64,000 bases of DNA from Solemya velum gill symbiont (GTDB taxonomy: Bacteria > Pseudomonadota > Gammaproteobacteria > Chromatiales > Chromatiaceae): NCBI RefSeq assembly GCF_000787395.1, contig NZ_JRAA01000003.1, positions 310,001 through 374,000 on the forward strand, written 5' to 3'. Positions 63,567 through 64,000 of this stretch are shown here, in pieces (the stretch's first letter is position 1; each line of letters opens with the position of its first letter). The notes beneath the pieces were generated by a model. It saw only the letters and a program-made list of their open reading frames with translations. It was not told where the DNA came from and did no database searches. The position numbers and the translations under genes were made by a program.

Positions 63567-64000
63567 ATGACCATACAGGCTGAGACTATGATAATCCCGA
63601 CATTCGATGATGTATTGATAGCGCATGAACGTATCAAGCCGTATATCCATCGCACCCCGGTATTGACATCAACATTCCTGAACGAGTTGACCGGTGCAGA
63701 GTTGTTTTTCAAATGCGAAAATTTCCAGAAAGCCGGAGCTTTCAAGGCGCGTGGAGCATCGAACGCGGTATTCAGCCTGTCGGAAAATAAAGCAGCAGTT
63801 GGTGTTGCGACTCATTCCTCTGGAAATCATGCTCTCTCGCTGTCATACGCTGCTGGTCGGCGCGGCATTCCGGTCACGGTCGTCATGCCACACTCAGCAC
63901 CGCAGGCCAAGAAGGATGCAGTGAGGGGATATGGTGGAACCATCGTTGAATGTGAGCCATCGCTCAGTTCAAGAGAGTCCACTTTTGCCCAGGTCGTGGC
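63567..64000 (+). CDS. PLP-dependent threonine/hydroxyaspartate dehydratase-like protein (3' end outside window)
   Basis: The first 144 residues of a fold-type II PLP enzyme, from ATG at 63567 with CAGGAG 6 bases upstream. FFKCENFQKAGAFKARGA contains the PLP lysine and THSSGNHALSLSYAAGRRG the phosphate-proximal loop, as in threonine dehydratase and serine racemase. Pairing with a divergent IclR gene recalls the beta-hydroxyaspartate cycle (BhcR/BhcB) and also ectoine catabolism (EutB); the deciding genes would lie to the right of the window. Confidence 0.85.
   Translation, partial: MTIQAETMIIPTFDDVLIAHERIKPYIHRTPVLTSTFLNELTGAELFFKCENFQKAGAFKARGASNAVFSLSENKAAVGVATHSSGNHALSLSYAAGRRGIPVTVVMPHSAPQAKKDAVRGYGGTIVECEPSLSSRESTFAQVV

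Overview
The window looks like a chromosomal segment of a sulfur-oxidising gammaproteobacterium, probably Chromatiales-like. The evidence is gene content: hrpA-darP, aspartate aminotransferase-uvrB, the canonical yebC-ruvCAB-ybgC-tolQRAB-pal-queEC run, a cytoplasmic-type sulfite dehydrogenase (soeABC) and a YeeE/YedE sulfur importer. No rRNA or phylogenetic marker is visible, so the placement is inference.

Layout. 1-11.5 kb: 3' part of hrpA, darP, an aspC-type aminotransferase divergent from uvrB, a small secreted protein, a nitrilase, and a leftward argD-argF-SH3 operon. 11.7-15.9 kb: ppx, ppk2, a lysine-rich basic protein and bioA, a polyphosphate-centred run. 15.9-17.8 kb: a membrane GGDEF-EAL protein. 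17.9-21.1 kb: a leftward three-gene cassette of a cyanophycin-synthetase-like ATP-grasp enzyme with a degenerate Mur-ligase region, a 61-residue peptide with a strong ribosome binding site, and an HEXXH protein of the RiPP-associated type. This is the best candidate in the window for an undescribed peptide-modification system. 21.2-26.2 kb: metY, cysQ, a nucleotidase, a REPIN and uup. 26.4-28.7 kb: a four-gene membrane/regulator operon (two DUF1538 proteins, a P-II-like protein, a CBS protein). 28.8-33.4 kb: soeABC. 33.6-43.9 kb: yebC-ruvCAB-ybgC-tol-pal, a cpoB gene reduced to its coiled coil, queE, queC and yeeE/yedE.

A tRNA-Lys(UUU) gene at 44.03 kb marks the start of an accessory region that runs to about 62.4 kb. 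It holds two near-identical 1218-bp IS3-family elements, one IS30, one complete and one truncated IS481 element, several IS or gene remnants, and a truncated integrase-like fragment near the far end. Cargo includes a radical SAM protein, two half-size permeases, a ZIP transporter and a NifX-like protein (an apparent operon split by IS30), a beta-lactamase-fold serine hydrolase, CBS plus ArsB/NhaD permease genes, a SulP permease and a frameshifted TupA-like ATP-grasp gene. Beyond it, an IclR regulator is divergent from a PLP-dependent threonine/hydroxyaspartate dehydratase-like gene that runs off the window; their shared region carries repeated operator-like sites.
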